Of a DNA stretch of 64,000 bases, positions 39,594-59,080 are shown piece after piece (positions within the stretch are counted from its first letter, which is position 1; every line of letters begins with the position of its first letter). The DNA is taken from the NCBI RefSeq assembly GCF_000003815.2, contig NW_023365706.1:103127-167126 (forward strand), given 5' to 3'. The stretch is from Branchiostoma floridae. Lineage: Eukaryota; Chordata; Leptocardii; Amphioxiformes; Branchiostomatidae. The notes under the pieces are model-generated. The model searched no databases. It was not told where the DNA came from and saw nothing but the letters and a program-made list of their open reading frames with translations. A program made the translations under genes and the position numbers.

Positions 39594-41908
39594 CTTGGAG
39601 GAAATAAACTAAAACACCTGGAGGAAATAGACTAAAACACCTGCGTCACACCTGGTTGTTTGTTACCTGGCGGTTGTGACACTTGGGTGGCCTATTTGTC
39701 TTGTAGCCTGATACTATTGTACTCTTTTGAGGAAGAACAGGATAAGGCTACAAACAAAATACACTACTCACAAAGATGATATTATGGTAGAACATAGGAT
39801 GTTTGAGCTTTGAAGTAGCACTCAGAACCTATAAAGAAAATGTCTGATAGGCATCAAAACGTCAGCAGGGGAAATACATCACTGGTTGTGTAAAAGAAAG
39901 CTCCAATATCAAAATACACCACTGTTCACTCAGTCACAGAGGTATACCTTTGACTCGCGTCACATCTGATCCTGAACGACCTGCCGGACGTTTGGCTGAT
40001 CTCCAGCACAGGTCATGACCCTGACATTAATAGCCTACCTGAGTGTGAAGATCCGCACAACTCCGGAAAACGGGCAGGGGGTGCCGATTTGGGGCTATCA
40101 AAGGGGACTCAAGGTTCCACAGTTGGGTGCAAGTTAGATATGTGGAAATGATTGACAGCTGTTAGTTGGCATTGTTCGCAATTGAGAAAAAATCACTTCT
40201 GGTTGTTGCTTTGATGTTTTTTTTTAAGGAAAATGACATATTCTAAGACATTAAGTGATGAATTGTAAGCAAACTGCGATTCTCAAGCCTGAAAGACTAG
40301 TGTATACCATTCAAATATTTATGTTCATGAAATCTTGAAAGAAGCCGAGTTAGGGAACTGAGTTATACCTGTTTATGAACGACCTTTGGACGTTTGGCTC
40401 ACATCCAGCACTTTAAGAAATTTGATATTTTCGAGGAAGTTGAGTTGAGGAGCCTGCGTCACACCTGCTTCTGAACGACCTGACGGACGTTTGGCACACC
40501 CCCAGCACAGGTGTGTCTTAAGCCGGGCTGTGACTGTTAGAGGCAGTCTGAGGCAGGGGTAAATCATTGTTGCTATCAGATGGGGGAGGTGGTCAAGATT
40601 CTACATTTAGCATGTGAGTTAGATATTTGAAAGAAGGTATCACATAGTATTCTCATTGATTTACTTGTTTATCATATGTTGTTTTTACATATAAACATGC
40701 TTATCAATGGCAAAGACACCTTTAGTGTGTGATTTGATCATTTGTACGAAAAGTGAGATGGACATTTTGGATGATGAAAGACAAACAAACACGGTGTTTC
40801 TAATCGTCACACGCTCGTTTTTATTTACCCATCAATGGGAATTGTACATAAACGAGAAGGCTTCTGGGGAGAGTAAACAACAATATAAGGATTTTCTCTT
40901 CTACTCAGATACAAGATTCGTATCACAACAAGAGATTTTCGTGATTACATGTCACAGCTGAATAATAAACAGTTTCCACAGTATGAATCTGACTGGACCA
41001 CATTAAGGTCTACAACTTTCTTTAAGGCACAGTTAATTTGTTGACAGCCTGTTATAATATGGCGCCGTTGTGAACGTTCAAATCATGCAGGTACAATTTT
41101 TTTTCAACCTTTATTTAACCTTGACAATAAGGTATTGATAAAAGAAAACTAGAAATTTATATCTGGTAGTAGAATGTAGAATGTGGAGCAAAGAGAGCGA
41201 TGTACTTTAAACACAAACGCAACTTTTCGTACATCTTTCTTAAATAATTTTAACAGTTTTCCCATGAATTTCCTTACAGCTTTCCAGAGGCCTATACTTT
41301 AACTCTTTTCTCACAGCTTTTCTTATCATTATGTGATATTTTTACTACTGATCAGTAATAGAAATGCAGTATTATGACGTTGCAAAATTCTAAATCACAA
41401 TCAGCTATGTTACAATAAAAAAATATACATCATATGTATTGTCATGCATCTGGAGTGTTGTAATTGACTCTTAAAAAATCTACATGTAAAAATAGACTTT
41501 TTTTCTAAATTCACTTTCCAATCTAATTACTTTTTTCCTACTGTAACCGTAAATCTTTCATCTGATTAGTCAAATATGTACATTTTATTCTGAAATCTGC
41601 GTTTGGCTTTAGTTCTTCCCAATCTCCAAGATATTATGTCAACTGCAACAGAAACCTACAACAAAATGAAATCCAAAATACCTGCAGCAATCATCTGTAG
41701 CATGTCAAGATTGGATGTTCTATGGTTTGGTAAAGAAACTCATGGTGAATGATATTCAGGGTTTATGTAATTACGCATTCTTGATATTTTGATGACAATT
41801 TAACTTAAAGTATGCAATGCTATTTGATTGATGTCTTAGATGAAGTGATTTCTAGATGTATTTACAATGCCAGCACATTTCACACAAACACTGCAGAAAA
41901 CATTTTGC
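39594..41908. other. Intergenic region between D and E
   Basis: 39594-39780 is the conserved 5' flank of gene D. 39950-40015 and 40480-40515 contain repeated 'ctgaacgacctgacggacgt' sequence also seen near the other genes. 41225-41335 is a relic of the 'tttcttacag' satellite. A plus-strand frame at 40707-40961 has no recognisable features. Confidence 0.5.
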
Positions 41909-49753
<7,845 letters not shown>

Positions 49754-51224
49754 CTTAGAGGAAATAAACTAAAACACCTGGACGAAATAAACTACAGCAC
49801 CTGGAGGAAATAAGTTAAAACACCTGCGTCACACCTGGTTGTTTGTTACCCGGTGGTGGCGACTCTTGGGTGGCCTATTTTTGTTGTAGCCTGATACTAT
49901 TGTACTCTTTTGAGGAAGAATAGTATAAGGCTACAAACAAAATGCGCTACTCCCGAAAATTATTTCATCAGATTGATAGAACATAGGATACTAGTATTGA
50001 ACGTTTGAAGTAGCACTCAGAACCTGTAAAGAAAATGTCTGATAGGAGTCGAAAGGTAAGCAGGTGAAGTACATTACTACTTGTTGTGTAAAAGAAAACA
50101 CCAATATCAAAATACACTACTGTTCACCCAGCCACACAGGTGTGCTTTTGAACTACACCTGATCCTGAACGACCTGCCGGACGTTTGGCTGACCTCCAGC
50201 AGAGGTCATGACCCTGACCTCCATAGCCTGGCTGTGGAAATCAGAGCCGTGCTCTCCAAGCAGAGGTTCAGCTTCGACTGTTTTTCACATGTTTTAGGCG
50301 TTTGTGTAGGGCTTTCTATTTCGTATTTTCTTTTAAGACCTTAAAAATTTCTAAAGAAACGTTAAAAACAGCCAAGGCCGAACGTCTGCTCATGAAGGGG
50401 GGGGGGGGTCATTGGGAGCCAAGTTTCCACAGTTAGGATGTAGGTTAGATACCTGGATAAAATTGGCAATACAGTTATTTGACACTGTTCAGCATTGAGA
50501 AAGAATCACTTCCAATCTCTGCTTTGATGATTTTTTGGGGGAAAATGGTGAAAATGATGAAAACTACAATTCTTAACCTGAGCAATATCATTTATATATT
50601 TATGTAAAAGCTGTTTGAAGTTACAAATTTGTACTGTTAATGCATGTTTCTTATTCAACTAAGAACTTTAATTTTTCAACAATGTATAAATCTGTACAGT
50701 AATCTGCAAGAGACCATGATATATTAAATGGAGGACTCTGGATAACAAAGTTCTTTGTATACACAACAGCAACACCTAGCCCTAGTGCGCAATACACCCT
50801 TTCACAACTACCTCGGGGAAGGTGACAGTCACTGAAACACTAGTATTTGGTTGTCTACAAAGAACTTTGTACATGTACTTGTCCTTCAGTACCAAGGACA
50901 GCAAGGGTGATTTACATGTAGGTCTTTATCATTCAAAGTTCCCAAATCATTCTTACTGCAGTCGTAACATTCATTAACCTGAAGATTAAAAAAATATTTT
51001 AGATTCTATTTCTCAGTCTCTGCATTTATAAAATATCAATAAATATATCATAAAATTTACAGCCTTTCTTCTCAATACTCACATAATTCTGAATTATGTT
51101 GTCAAAATTGTACATCTTGGTTGATGAACTATATATACAGTCAAACAACACTGGAAAAAACAATACTCAATAAAAAATGTAGCATGTCACAAATTATAGC
51201 TATCTATGGTTATGCCAATTAGAA

Positions 51225-51345
51225 GTTACTCAAGCAACTGGATATGATTTTGGAAATGACCAGACTGACGGTGGTGGATGACAATTTCGCCTACACCGAC
51301 TGACCATTTCCAAATTCACATCCAGTTTCTCGAATAACTGCTGTT
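51225..51345. repeat. Foldback element
   Basis: 'gttactcaagcaactggat' near 51227 pairs with 'atccagtttctcgaataac' near 51321, with 'ttggaaatgaccag' and its complement inside. It is related to dispersed copies near 9150 and 5700. Confidence 0.65.
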
Positions 51346-51639
51346 TATTTGGCATATCTTTTTACCTGGATGGCCCTTATCAGCGCAGAACCATGGTTGT
51401 CATTAGACAAATACTTCCAACTTACTGGCATCTTTATAAAAGATTATTTCATCTTCTAATTTCACCTTTTATGCCAGACTGAAGTGACAGAATTAGTCCA
51501 CATCACAAACATCTTTGTCCCTGATTCTTCCAATTGTACATAGCACCGAATCATATGACTTAGGAGATGAGGCAGTATGGAGGTTAAAATTCCATATATA
51601 TATATATATATTTGCATATTCAAGGACCAAAATGCTCCT

Positions 51640-51710
51640 GGTTGACCTTGAGGCAGGCATTTCCTGAGACGCTGTCAATGATGTTCGAGTCAGAAGAATA
51701 CAGCTATTTT
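51640..51710 (-). repeat. Duplicate of the glycosidase 3' coding end
   Basis: The segment 'ttgaccttgaggcaggcatt' through 'gtcagaagaa' repeats the last coding bases at about 51732-51790 ('ttgaccttgagacagatgtt' onward), about 93 bases downstream of the originals. It falls after the stop, in the presumed 3' UTR. Confidence 0.75.
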
Positions 51711-51725
51711 TGTTGAAGGTCATAT

Positions 51726-54700
51726 CTACCAGTTGACCTTGAGACAGATGTTTCCCGAGATGCTGTCAATGACGTTCGCGTCAGAAGAAGGCACGACGGT
51801 AACGGAAGATTCATCTGTCAGGAAAGCTGTCACCTGATTGGTCTGTTTGTGCCTGATGTAGAGGAGGCTGTGGTCCTTCTCATCCACCTCACACTCCAGC
51901 TCCGCGGAGCTCAGCACGGTGTACCCTGCCTCGTAATGCATCCTGGGTACAAAAATCTCAGTGGGGGCCTTGATGGAGGGGTCGGAGGTGAAGGTCAGTT
52001 GGAAACGGCTGGTGTCGATGTCGAAGGTCATCTCCGTGGGAACCCCCGCCACTGCACGTGCGTATGTTCGGGCAAATAGGCTGACACGTTCAGGGATAGC
52101 GCGTCCAGTGGGGTCCCAAAATACCTGAGGGCCGGGGGTAGCGTCCCAGTAGGTCCATGACTGTAAGGAACTGTCCGCTTTCTTTAAGACGAACCCGCAC
52201 TCTATTGTGTCCGGGTAAGTCGGATCGCTCGCGTTTGGCCAGCAAAGTCCAAACTCCGTGAGGAAGGATCCTCCACCGAGAGTCTTCAAGTCCTCCTGTA
52301 CAGCTGAGAACATCTTGGGTCCAAGTATCTCATCACAGAGGACTCTCTTATACTCAGGGTACTGCTGCTGTCCCAACTGGAACACCCAACAGTAGTAGTG
52401 GTAGGACAAGACGCTACGGTTTCTGTATGCCACCCCTCCTGGTACATGCTCGAATCCCGACCCCAGTACGCCATCTTCTGAGAAGATGTAGCCCCATGTG
52501 ACCGGCTCGTAGAAAATCAGCGTTTCGTCGTCCGCCACTCGGACGGCTCGGTTTATACGGTCGTACAGAGGAGCAAGGTTCTTCTTCCCAGCATGCCCCG
52601 GGAGGAACAGTTCCGGGTCCTTCGTCCAATCGCCGACCCAGGGCTCGTTTATCAGCTCGTAACCCATCACTGACGTTTGATTTGAAAACTCGGCCGCTAC
52701 AAATTTCCAGAAGCCCGCCATCTTGTCTGCGGCGCCCTTGTAGTTGTCGTAGAGACACTGGAAGTTGTGACTGCATCTCTGCGTGAAGTAGTTCTGGGAC
52801 CAGGATGTGATGTTCTTCAGCGGCCAGGGGTAGGGGTGGTCCGGCGGCGGGAAGCTCGCGACGAGCCACGGAGGAACGCCGTCGTAAAAAGAGTCCAGCC
52901 CATCCTGATGCATGTCCAGTATGGTGTAGATGCCGCGCCTTCCCAGCTCGGACGTGATGTTCTGAATGACGTTCATGTACGTCTGGTTGTACCTAAATGT
53001 ATGAGAAAAGGGAACGAATAGATAAAGGAATAACTTGAAAGTTCATCTGTGTTGGTAGAAGTCATTCTTGAAATAGTTGAACTGTAATTTCCAACACCAA
53101 AATTGGACTCACCCAAATTTTTGACAGTGGGCGCCATAGACTTCCTGCAACCTACTGTACATGTATAATCCACTGCTTACTGAGTCACGAGTTCTATCTG
53201 CATAACGTGACGTCACGACAGCAGTGGATTGTTCATTCCTTGACAAAGACTAGTGCTGTTCAGTTGAAAATTTGGGTGGGTCCAATTTTGGTGTTGGAAA
53301 TTACAGTTCAACTATTTCAAGATAGATGAAGGAATGTTTGGCTTGAGTTTGAAAGTGCACATGAAATGGTACTAGTAAACTGTTCCTAGTAAGTTCATTA
53401 TCTGGAGCTTGTTTCAAGTTGTAAGATGATAGTAATGTTTGTTGTTGATGCTCATGTAAGTCTGGTTGCATCTAGATGATGAAATGAATGAATGAGAAAA
53501 TGAAAAGATGGATAAACCAATGAACAGTCCCATAGTTAGAACTTAAAGACTAATAAGTTTGAAAGTGTTCATGCAGAAGAAAAATGTTAATACCTCGCAT
53601 GTGGTGTGTGATACTGATCCAAAACAAAATAACAAACATGTTCTGTTCCAGCTCACAACATACCAAAACAAAAGAACAAACAAACAAACATGCCCCACCT
53701 CCCCTCCTGTGGTTCTGCGCTGGCCCATATCATAACAAAACAAACAAACAAACAAACAAACAAACAGTCCCCACCTGCCCTCCTGTGGTTCTGCCCCTGC
53801 CCACATCATAACAAACAAACAAACATGTCCTACCTCCTCTCCTGTGGTTCTGCCCCAGCCCACATCATAACAAACAAACAAACAAACACACAGTCCCCAC
53901 CTCCCCTCCTGTGGTTCTGCCCCAGCCCTCATAACAAAACAAACAAACAAACAAACAAACAAACAGTCCCCACCTCCCCTCCTGTGGTTCTGCTCCTGCT
54001 CACATCATAACAAACAAACAAAAAAACAAACAAACAAACCTGCCCTCATGTGGTTCTGCCCCAGCCCACATCATCCCCAGTCGGAGGGCGTTGAACCCCC
54101 AACTCTGCAGCTCGTCCAGTCGGGACTGGTTCAGCATCTGGGCCGGATACCTGCACAGGTAAAACAGTAAAAAAAGTCGGATATAGGAAAATTCTTGTAC
54201 ACAACCAAAATTAAACTTACGTTTCGGTGGCTACCAGACATCTTCCTCAGAACTTCTGACTGGAGTTCTGCTTCTCGCCACTATATATAGCCGATGTAGG
54301 TGGTGCTGCTTTTGCGCCGCGAACATTATCCCAAACATGTCCAAGCAGAACTCCAGTCAGAAGCTCTGATAGACACCGAAACCTAAGCATTTTGGTTGTG
54401 TACAAGAATTTTCCTATATTCTATATTCTACCAACCTGGGAGTAAAAAAAGGTACCAGGGACCAAATATCCGAATGAAAAGCCCATCTGTGTTGGTAGAA
54501 TCCATAGTTGTAAAAGTTTAAACTTTGTTCCAACACAAAAGAAGAACTCACCATAAATTTTTTGCCAACGTGCTCGACCGAAAATTTATGGTGAGTTCTT
54601 CTTCTTTTGTGTTGAAACAAAGTTTAAACTTTTACATCTACAATTACCCTCGATCTCTTGGTTCTAACCTTATACTCTACCAGTTCTGCCACACTGACCC

Positions 54701-55439
54701 AATACCTGCACAAGGAAGGATAAAAAAAAAACACTGAAATGCCACATAGCAGCCCCTTTTCAAGTACAGAACCAGAGAGTTCTCTGTGATGATATACTTG
54801 GGCCAAAACTGCCTCATGCGTTGCACGATGTGGGAGCTACTAAGTCTAAGTCTAAGTCTAAGTCTAAGTAAGCCCCTGTTTGTATTGCATGTTATGCAGT
54901 TATGGAGCAAATTCAACAGAATAGAAGGAAGAAATGAACAAATGGATTGATGTAAGGAATGAATAAATAAATCCTCATCAACTTTCCATGTAGCACCCCA
55001 AACCTATGTACAATCCATGGAATAGATTATGACAATAGCAATTTCATTTTAAAAAATTGCACACTTTCCGTTCCACTGCAGTACCTACATTGTAGTGAAG
55101 TGGCTAGGAGGCCCCAAAAGCCAATAATGTTAACAAAAATCAATAAAATCTATTTCATGCTGTTTCCAAAGAAATGGACACAGACACAAATTAATTGCGC
55201 TGAAAACATAGCCTCCCCCGAGGCTTACATGTAAGTAAAAAAATCGAAATTCAATGAACTGCTAGTTACCATGGAAACCCTTTCTCGATGGCGTTTATGC
55301 CGTGAAAGATGCGCACGCGGCCGGAGGCGTCCAGGAACCAGTGATTGTCTGGGTGGACGTGGATACGGGACGGCGCGGCGGTACACAGACACGCGGCCAC
55401 GGCACAGCTCAGGGCCAGGAGGAATCCGATTCCAGCCAT
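51726..55439 (-). CDS. Endoglycoceramidase-like GH5 glycosidase, secreted
   Basis: Three coding exons: 55439-55270, 54150-54040, 52992-51726; 1548 nt, 515 aa, phases 2 and 2 joining cleanly (FPW|YPAQML, EPHEGR|YNQTY). Residues 1 to about 21 form a signal peptide (MAGIGFLLALSCAVAACLC). The N-terminal part has NHWFLDASGRVRIFHGIN and a GFNALRLGMMWAGAEP strand. In the large last exon, YTILDMHQD is followed by ELINEPW (predicted acid/base Glu210) and FLTEFG (predicted nucleophile Glu340), the standard GH5 pair; WTYWD follows. The C-terminal about 110 residues suit the beta-sandwich of endoglycoceramidases. Known family role: cleaving the oligosaccharide from ceramide in glycosphingolipids; here probably secreted or lysosomal. 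Several NxS/T sites are present. Other GH5 subfamilies cannot be excluded by eye, but the DMHQD/YNQTY context favours endoglycoceramidase. Confidence 0.87.
53069..53322. mobile_element. Foldback MITE in glycosidase intron 2
   Basis: Arms of about 54 bases: 'ttgaaatagttgaactgtaa' and onward pairs with its complement ending 'ttacagttcaactatttcaa'. They include 'ccaacaccaaaattgg', a motif also seen in degenerate form near 6850 and 18790 in genes A and B. Confidence 0.82.
53685..54037 (-). repeat. Five intronic copies of exon 2 end plus donor (glycosidase)
   Basis: Five units of about 60-75 bases each contain, on the gene strand, 'gggcagaaccacaggagggg' followed by a donor-like AG^GTGGGG, AG^GTAGGA or similar, then (TTTG)n and 'ttatgatgtgggc'. 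They copy the last ~30 coding bases of exon 2 (MMWAGAEPHEGR) and are placed immediately after it. Confidence 0.85.
54181..54421. mobile_element. Foldback MITE in glycosidase intron 1
   Basis: 'ataggaaaattcttgtacac' on the left pairs with 'gtgtacaagaattttcctat' on the right. Arms of about 85-95 bases with mismatches, including 'agaacttctgactggagttc' and its counterpart. Confidence 0.82.
54507..54641. mobile_element. Second foldback MITE in glycosidase intron 1
   Basis: 'gtaaaagtttaaactttgtt' pairs with 'aacaaagtttaaacttttac'. Arms of about 52 bases around a short centre 'tgccaacgtgctcgacc'. It starts close to 'tgtgttggtagaa', a phrase shared with the foldback at 53069-53322. Confidence 0.82.
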
Positions 55440-55452
55440 GTTTCCTCACCTA

Positions 55453-58400
55453 CTGTAGCAACAGAGACAGTCAAGTTTACACAGCAGCTTCTGTATCTGT
55501 ATATACATGTAGCTAGTATTATAAGTTACTATAACTGTAATACTATGATAGCAAGTAAGCAAGAATAACTGCCCATTGGTACAACACATCAGCCTCTATA
55601 TATGTATCTATATAGCCGGTATAACCACCCTACTTTACACACTAAACGACTTCTGTATCTGTACCTGTATAGCCAGTAAAACTGCCCTATGGCGTAACAC
55701 AGCAGCTTCTGTATCTGTATCTATATAGCCGGTATAAGCACCCTTCAGCATAACACACCAGTTTCTTTATCTGTAACCAGGCACCTGCCAAGTAGTATTT
55801 TCTCACACTGAAGTGTAGTATAGCTGTGTCAACCTGTTGTCTATTCAAACTGGTGATATTAGATAACGTTACCATCTAGTTTAAACATGGAAATAGGATA
55901 TTTTTCTCACAATCTTTATCCCACAGACCCTTTCATTTGAATAAAGTTATATGAAGGGTATATGTAAGTCACACATTCATGTAAAATTTGCAAACATAAA
56001 TATTAGGTTACTGACCACTGTTTTCGTAAAATTACATACGTTACTCATACACGGGTACACGGGTGAACTCACTTCTTAGGCCCTGTGAGAATTTGGTCAC
56101 ATATGCATGCCACAGACAGTGCCCCACTGTCAACAGACAGGAACGGACTAGCATGTCCCCACTCTCGGACCTGCCTCAGCTTACCTCTAGTATAAATGGT
56201 ACGCTCGTGCAGTTTTCACCAGTATCTTTATGAGAAATTTACCAACACTTTGACATAAATCCCTACTGCTTACCATTTTGAGAACTAAATCTATGTTGGT
56301 GTAAATTGCATAAGAGAGCAAATTCTAATGGGAGTCTAGCTTCCCGTGTCATATAACTTAAAACACAAACACAACACAATGATTATTAAAAAAAAAAAAA
56401 CACGTTAGAAACATGTCAAAGGAGATTTCGAAACGTGTCAAAGTATTCAAGTAATCATTGAATCGGTAACTTCTTCTTCTGCTTTTTTCGTTTCCTCCAT
56501 GTAAAAGTAAAACAACCACCGGTTCTCGAAAGGGGGAGGGGGGCGCAGACGTCCCCAAACTCGACCTACATTTTGTCCACTTTGGAAGCCAAGGGAACAG
56601 AACTACGCAGGAATTCGACCTCGGAAACTTACCTTTACTTCTTTGGTTGTTTGTCGCCGCTCTAGTCTTGAGAACAAACTTCTCAGTGTCCCACAAAAGG
56701 CGACAAAGTCCCTGTTTACACTGAGACACTGTCATATGATGTTCACATGGTGACCTTTGACATACCTGGACTAGTCCAAACATTAACAGGGAATTTGTTT
56801 ATCAGTGACAAATTCTAGAATCGAAGTAGATGTTTGTGAGTATGTTGGGGCTTCTGTGTGGAAAGAAAGAAGCGACAAGTCTGACATATAAACAAGTTTG
56901 ATGAGCATTTTTAAAAGATTTGCGGCTGCACAAAACGTGACGTCATATTTCCTGTTCGATCGATCCGGGCCGTACCATTTCTGGGAAACAGGTGGGTAAA
57001 AAAGTTCACACAAGGTTGTCAGAACCTTTTTGATCGATTTTGTCACTTCCATATAGCTTTGTAAGCTATTATACTTTCAATAAAAACTGAAAATCAAAAC
57101 TTTATCGTCATACTGAATTCAAAGACACCTGTAACTTGTTGAATTATTCAGAAGTATGCTCTTCGGTCGACTATTAGAGTTGTGATGTTTGTCTCTATTT
57201 CTCAACGTGCGGGCATCTTTTTTGATTTGACAGTTTTGTGTTTTTTTCTGTGTCATCCACATAAACAGGTGTAAAAGAGGAACTGAGACCAGCAGAGTCC
57301 CTTGAGTCACCGTCAGCAGGTGGGCGGGTTTCCGTTCCTCTTTCCTAAGATTTGACAAGTGGGTGAGTTTCCGTTCCTCTTTCTTGATCTACCTTAAGAT
57401 CTGATGCCACATGGCAAGTGAGTGATGTAAGGTCTTACAGGGCCGACTCATTTGAAAAGGCGGTGATACCTGCAGTAGATAAACTGCAATGTGTATATTT
57501 TATGTCTGATTCATCATTTTATTCGTTCAGTTTATACTTGATGAAAACTAAAAGGGCCACAGACATTTAACTTTACATAAACTACCCTCAAGCTGACAAC
57601 TATGTAACGGACAATTACCATTCACTGCATTTGGATACCTTTTACTATACTCTTTTTTTTTCGTCTCTTTTTTTTCAGCGGGGAAAGTGGGCTGGTACGT
57701 TATGAGCCTTGCACTTTTCAAAAATTAGACTAAAAATCTGACAATTTCAATAAAAAGCGGCCATTATAGCTGTACATGAATAGATAATGGTTCAGGTTTT
57801 CATGTTATTTTCTGCTACAAATTACAAAGTCAGAGTTCGAATTCACGAAACAGCACGTACTTAGCCAGCACGAAGCTAGCACCCCCCCCCCTCTGACCCC
57901 CCCGGGTCTACATGGGACAGTCTCAGGGGAATCCCCCTTCCCATGCACCCCCGCGCAGCACGGCAGGTGCGCCACACCTGTACATGTAGACTTTCACTAA
58001 CACACCTGGCGAGGTGGGACCCTTCTTAGGTAAGCAACCAATTATTGCTTCAAGACATAAAACTGCGGACTTTACAGTGACTTCAGATAAATGTAGGTTT
58101 GAAAATGCGAACCAAAATGTTCACCAAACTTTCTTCTTCACTCTTGACCTAGCGTTGTAAAACAAAGCCTTCCAAAGTACATTTGCTACGATGTGGCGAA
58201 GTTGCTCAAAGTTCAGTCCCTATTCTCTAGTGGTAGTATTGCTTAATACTGACTTGGTGTCTGGTGAAAAACCTTCAATCGCTTGTCATTGCTCTTGTAT
58301 GTAAAACTAACCCCCCCCCCCCCCATGTTTTTAAAACTTCTTACGAGCAGTATAACAGTTTGAGAATATTTCATGAATATGTAAAAAATATGCAAAGGTG

Positions 58401-59080
58401 CTCATAAGGCGTGGCTTTTCTTTGTTAGCTAAGATGACTAGAAAGAGGAACCGATTAGAACTGCGTCATAGAGGGGAAGTCCCGTGACCTAAGTCTCAGG
58501 TGTGGGACTTTCCGCAACTTTCTCTGGGTCAACGTCCTTAAGGTCACCTGACAGGTATACCGTGTCACCTTGGTTTGGACTGTCCCATTTCAAAGGTCTT
58601 GGAGGGGGATAGGGCTAGAAACATGTTACCTATAGTTGATATGAATGATAGGATCGTTGTAGCATTATCGTTGCAACCGCGTTTTTAATAAAATTGAAGG
58701 GGTCGCTGACTCAGGCCTGTTACTAACTTAAAAGGTGTTGGAAGTACCAGTCAACAGCACAGGAGCCCTCATTTTGGACATTTTTCGCGTAACATATGTA
58801 CACGTACATGTACACACTTCTCCTTTCTTTGCTAGAAGAGGAAACCAATTATTTTCATGAACTCCTTGTTTCTAATGGTTTCTGTACTGCCTTGGCCTCA
58901 CGAACTAAAATTTGCATTCCAGGTCAAAGGAGACAAGTTAAAATCTAAACCTTGCTGATGTTAAGACAAGTGAAAAGTAGAGGGAAGTCGCCACAGTCGT
59001 CCAACCTGTTCCAGACAACTTGCAGCTCATCAGCCATTGTAGTCATTTGATTAGTAGGATCGTGTGCGAACACCAATGAA
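55453..59080. other. Divergent intergenic region between glycosidase and RHIM gene
   Basis: About 3.6 kb separating two genes transcribed away from each other. No gene seen. On the minus strand 'agaagtaaaggtaagtttcc' at about 56625-56645 is a strong splice donor, and 'gttgctacag' just upstream of the glycosidase ATG (55453) is a good acceptor, so a 5' untranslated exon ending near 56635 is possible. Poly-C runs at 57883 and 58311. A short duplication 'gtttccgttcctctttc' occurs near 57330 and 57368. Confidence 0.45.

Larger units (their letters stand above)
49754..51725. other. Intergenic region between gene E and the glycosidase
   Basis: 49754-49960 is the conserved 5' flank of gene E. A poly-G run is at about 50397. 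50750-50880 has 'acaaagttctttgtataca' and its near complement 'tacaaagaactttgta' as inverted ends. 51225-51345 is a foldback. No gene seen. Confidence 0.5.

Noticed and set aside
40707-40961. 84-residue plus-strand frame between D and E
   Set aside because: No homologous frame in the other repeat units, no domain or splice context; could be chance.
53543-53962. CLFVCLFVC-type frame as a membrane protein
   Set aside because: Product of (TTTG)n and copied exon ends within the glycosidase intron.
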